Source: an uncultured Pirellulaceae bacterium (GTDB lineage Bacteria > Planctomycetota > Planctomycetia > Pirellulales > Pirellulaceae). From it: a DNA stretch of 8,494 nucleotides. The DNA lies in the NCBI GenBank assembly GCA_934255105.1, contig CAKQNH010000157.1, positions 1 to 8,494 on the forward strand. The letters are read 5' to 3'. Below the pieces are notes generated by a model, which did not search any database, was not told the origin of the DNA, and worked only from the letters and a program-made list of their open reading frames with translations. A program made the translations under genes and the position numbers. Within the stretch, counting starts at the first letter, position 1; every line of letters begins with the position of its first letter. Positions 6,684-8,494 of the stretch are shown here, one piece after another.

Positions 6684-7721
6684 TCACCCATTGGGTTGAA
6701 GCACCACCTTCATAGCTCCTGGCTCGCCAGCGTACAGCCGAGCGAACCAGCTCGGTCCCTCTTCCAGGGAGGCCTTGGCGGTGATTAGCGCATCCACTCG
6801 AATGTCACCCCGCCGCAGGTATTCAATACACTCGGGATACTCGCCGTTGGATGCACAGCTACCATATATCGATAGTTCGCGTGTCACTACGGATTGTAAC
6901 GGCAACTCCACCTGCGGAGCCAGATTGCCAACTAGCGTAATGGAACCACCTTTGCGAGTACAGTCGATAGCCATTCTGACCGTGGGGGTCGCCCCGACCA
7001 CTTCCAGAGAGACATCCGCTCCCCGCCCTCCGGTCAAACGCTTGACTTCAGCCAACACATCGCAGTGCTTGGGATTTAGCCCCGCGTCGGCACCCAACTG
7101 TTTGGCCAATTCCAACTTGCTGTCCTCCAGATCGACCGCGATGACGCGTGCGGCGCCGGCCAAGCGAATAGCCTGCACGACCAACAAGCCGATCATACCG
7201 CTACCCACCACGATGGCGGTGTCTCCCAGCTTGACGGGCGTCCGATTGGAGGCGTGCACGGCGATCGAGACAGCTTCGATCAGGGCTGCGTGTTCAAATG
7301 GCAGTTCATCGGGCAATTTGTAGGAAATGTTCTGCGGAACTACCACATATTCTGCAAACGCACCGTGGCGGCGGAATTCGTCGCAGGAAACCCCCAGCAC
7401 TTGCCGGTTGTCACACAGATTGATCGTCCCCTTGCGACAGGCAGCACACCGCCCACAGGAGACAGTCGAATCGAACGTAACCCGGTCGCCGATCTGAAAG
7501 TCATTGACTGCCGAGCCAACTTTGTAGACTACGCCCGCAGCTTCGTGCCCCATCACCAGAGGTGGAATGCGCCGCCCCGAGGATCCATCCCAGCCGTGGA
7601 TGTCGCTGCCGCAGATACCGCATGCTTTAACTTCTACCAGCAGGTCGTCGGGCCCCACTTCAGGCATCGGCATATCGACCACCTCAAGTTTCTTGTACTC
7701 GCTAAGCAGCATCGCTTTCAT
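6684..7721 (-). CDS. Zinc-dependent medium-chain alcohol/polyol/threonine-type dehydrogenase
   Basis: This 345-residue protein belongs to the zinc-containing MDR superfamily, which oxidises secondary alcohols, polyols or L-threonine with NAD(P)+. Catalytic zinc ligands are visible: C37 in CGICGSDIHGWDG and H59/E60 in GHEAAG, with E149 a further candidate. The structural zinc site has its four cysteines (C89, C92, C95, C103). The Rossmann motif GSGMIG (173-178) is followed by an Asp at the end of the second strand (VIAVD, D197), which favours NAD+ over NADP+. The length and the ICGSD motif fit the L-threonine 3-dehydrogenase, sorbitol dehydrogenase and butanediol dehydrogenase subgroups. Sequence alone does not settle the substrate, so no symbol is given. 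The ATG at 7721 has AGGGG six bases upstream. The gene lies between the E3 and E1 genes of pyruvate dehydrogenase, with spacers of 228 bases upstream and about 115-124 downstream, so it may be transcribed separately from both. Confidence 0.93.
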   Translation of the reverse strand: MKAMLLSEYKKLEVVDMPMPEVGPDDLLVEVKACGICGSDIHGWDGSSGRRIPPLVMGHEAAGVVYKVGSAVNDFQIGDRVTFDSTVSCGRCAACRKGTINLCDNRQVLGVSCDEFRRHGAFAEYVVVPQNISYKLPDELPFEHAALIEAVSIAVHASNRTPVKLGDTAIVVGSGMIGLLVVQAIRLAGAARVIAVDLEDSKLELAKQLGADAGLNPKHCDVLAEVKRLTGGRGADVSLEVVGATPTVRMAIDCTRKGGSITLVGNLAPQVELPLQSVVTRELSIYGSCASNGEYPECIEYLRRGDIRVDALITAKASLEEGPSWFARLYAGEPGAMKVVLQPNG

Positions 7722-7770
7722 GGTGAGCCCCTGAGGAAAAGGTAGAAAGTATTATGCCCAAAAGCGTTAT

Positions 7771-7817
7771 CCCCCTCGCCCTGTACTCGCTGTGAGGGGG
7801 GCGGGCTGAGGGGCAGC
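7771..7817. repeat. GC-rich inverted repeat in the lpdA-dehydrogenase spacer
   Basis: CCCCCTCGC (7771-7779) pairs with GTGAGGGGG (7792-7800), with one G-T wobble, around a 12-base loop. A further GGGCGGGCTGAGGGG block (7799-7813) offers an alternative partner for the left arm. The CCCTC...GAGGG...GGGCTGAGGGG layout resembles GC-rich intergenic repeats found in many bacterial genomes. It may end or attenuate transcription from lpdA, but no T-run follows on the minus strand. Confidence 0.5.
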
Positions 7818-7839
7818 GCATTTTCTCCGTAGCGGAACT

Positions 7840-7924
7840 CTTCTTTGGCAGCGGAAGTCGCCAAGACTTTCGGTCAGCCTGCACCGACCGTCCAAAGTCT
7901 GGGCGACTTCGGCTGCCAAAGAAG
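7840..7924. repeat. Long palindromic repeat (REP-like), copy 2, 25 bases after lpdA stop
   Basis: The arms 7840-7870 and 7894-7924 are 31-base inverted copies differing at only two positions. They are extended by CGGTC (7871-7875) and GACCG (7886-7890) around a loop of about 10 bases. The core GCGGAAGTCGCCAAGACTTT also occurs, slightly changed, at 404-426 and 479-504. An RNA copy would fold into a very stable stem right after lpdA. With no T-run after it, a role in 3'-end protection or as a mobile REP/MITE-like element is as likely as termination. Confidence 0.8.
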
Positions 7925-7949
7925 CGCACCACGCGGCTAAAAACGTGAC

Positions 7950-8494
7950 CTACCCCTCAACCGCTCGCTGTCGTTTCGGCTTGTATATTTCGGTGGCGGT
8001 GCCGAAGTGCACTTCGCCGGCGTTCATCAATGTTTCGCTGAGCGTCGGGTGAGGGTGGATCGACTCCGTCAAATCGCGGACTTCGCATCCCATCTCGATC
8101 GCCAGCACGGCTTCGGCGATCAGTTCGCCGGCCCCTGCGCCGACGATGCCGCAGCCCAGTACTCGGTGCGTCTCAGGGTCGACCAACCACTTCGTCAGCC
8201 CATCGGTCCGCCCGATAGCCTGCGCTCGGCCGCTGGCCGCCCAGGGGTAGATTGCCACTTCGACCACGCGCCCGGTCTGCTTGGCTTCATCTTCGGTCAG
8301 ACCCGCCCAAGCAATTTCCGGATCGGTGAAAACGACCGCTGGGATGGCTGCTTTATTGAAGGTAACATCCTCTCCAAGCAATACTTCGACCGCCGTCTTC
8401 CCTTCGTGCGAAGCCTTGTGAGCCAGCATCGGCTCTCCTGCGACATCGCCGATTGCGAAGATATGTGGGTCCGCAGTCCGTTGTTGATCATCGC
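7950..8494 (-). CDS. lpdA: Dihydrolipoyl dehydrogenase, E3 (partial; N-terminus beyond right edge)
   Basis: The last 180 codons are present; the frame stays open to the right edge, so the internal Met at 8429 is not the start. E3 is the FAD flavoprotein that reoxidises dihydrolipoyl-E2 and makes NADH. The visible part opens with the end of the NAD/FAD domains: [18 protein letters not shown] contains the conserved GD that contacts FAD. The dimerisation domain follows ([19 protein letters not shown] onward), ending in the active-site signature HPHPTLSE, whose His and Glu form the catalytic base pair with the neighbouring subunit. The redox disulfide and dinucleotide motifs lie outside the window. 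The stop TGA is at 7950. Because aceE and aceF lie downstream on the same strand, this is most likely the E3 of the pyruvate dehydrogenase complex, though it may also serve 2-oxoglutarate dehydrogenase or the glycine cleavage system. Confidence 0.95.
   Translation of the reverse strand, partial: DDQQRTADPHIFAIGDVAGEPMLAHKASHEGKTAVEVLLGEDVTFNKAAIPAVVFTDPEIAWAGLTEDEAKQTGRVVEVAIYPWAASGRAQAIGRTDGLTKWLVDPETHRVLGCGIVGAGAGELIAEAVLAIEMGCEVRDLTESIHPHPTLSETLMNAGEVHFGTATEIYKPKRQRAVEG

Noticed and set aside
7840..7924. Intrinsic (rho-independent) terminator
   Set aside because: The stem is strong, but the minus-strand sequence after it (AGTTCCGCTACGG...) has no T-run, so it was recorded as a repeat instead.
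7702..7932. Minus-strand frame of 76 codons between lpdA and the dehydrogenase
   Set aside because: It runs straight through both inverted repeats and into the dehydrogenase start, and its composition is not protein-like.

Overview
The window looks like chromosomal DNA of a planctomycete, most likely of the Pirellulaceae (Rhodopirellula/Blastopirellula type). This is an inference. It rests mainly on a DUF1559 pseudopilin-like protein, a family expanded in Planctomycetes, and on short palindromic intergenic repeats between housekeeping genes. Every gene I can support lies on the minus strand, so transcription runs from right to left. The window cuts the genes at both ends.

From right to left it holds: the C-terminal 180 codons of dihydrolipoamide dehydrogenase (E3, lpdA; 7950 to the right edge); a 228-base spacer with two strong inverted repeats; a zinc-dependent, NAD-type medium-chain dehydrogenase (6684-7721); a 115-124 base spacer that may carry a promoter; the homodimeric-type pyruvate dehydrogenase E1 (aceE; 3833-6559); dihydrolipoyl acetyltransferase E2 (aceF; 2321-3817), 15 bases after aceE; a 195-base spacer with a second repeat family; a DUF1559 pseudopilin-like protein (1208-2125); a membrane-anchored protein of unknown function overlapping it by 10 bases (519-1217); a 165-base spacer with repeats of the same family as the one beside lpdA; and the start of a cysteine-rich, probably zinc-binding protein (353 to the left edge). 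That last frame has no stop in the window.

The three pyruvate dehydrogenase complex genes (E3, E1, E2) convert pyruvate to acetyl-CoA and form the metabolic core. Their order, E3 - dehydrogenase - E1 - E2, differs from the E. coli order E1-E2-E3. The inserted dehydrogenase may be a bystander or may act in nearby carbon or amino-acid metabolism. The DUF1559 protein and its coupled partner look like a separate two-gene envelope unit. The partner's C-terminal domain, rich in histidine and charged residues, is the most interesting uncharacterised piece here. I see no rRNA, tRNA, CRISPR array, transposase or phage gene.
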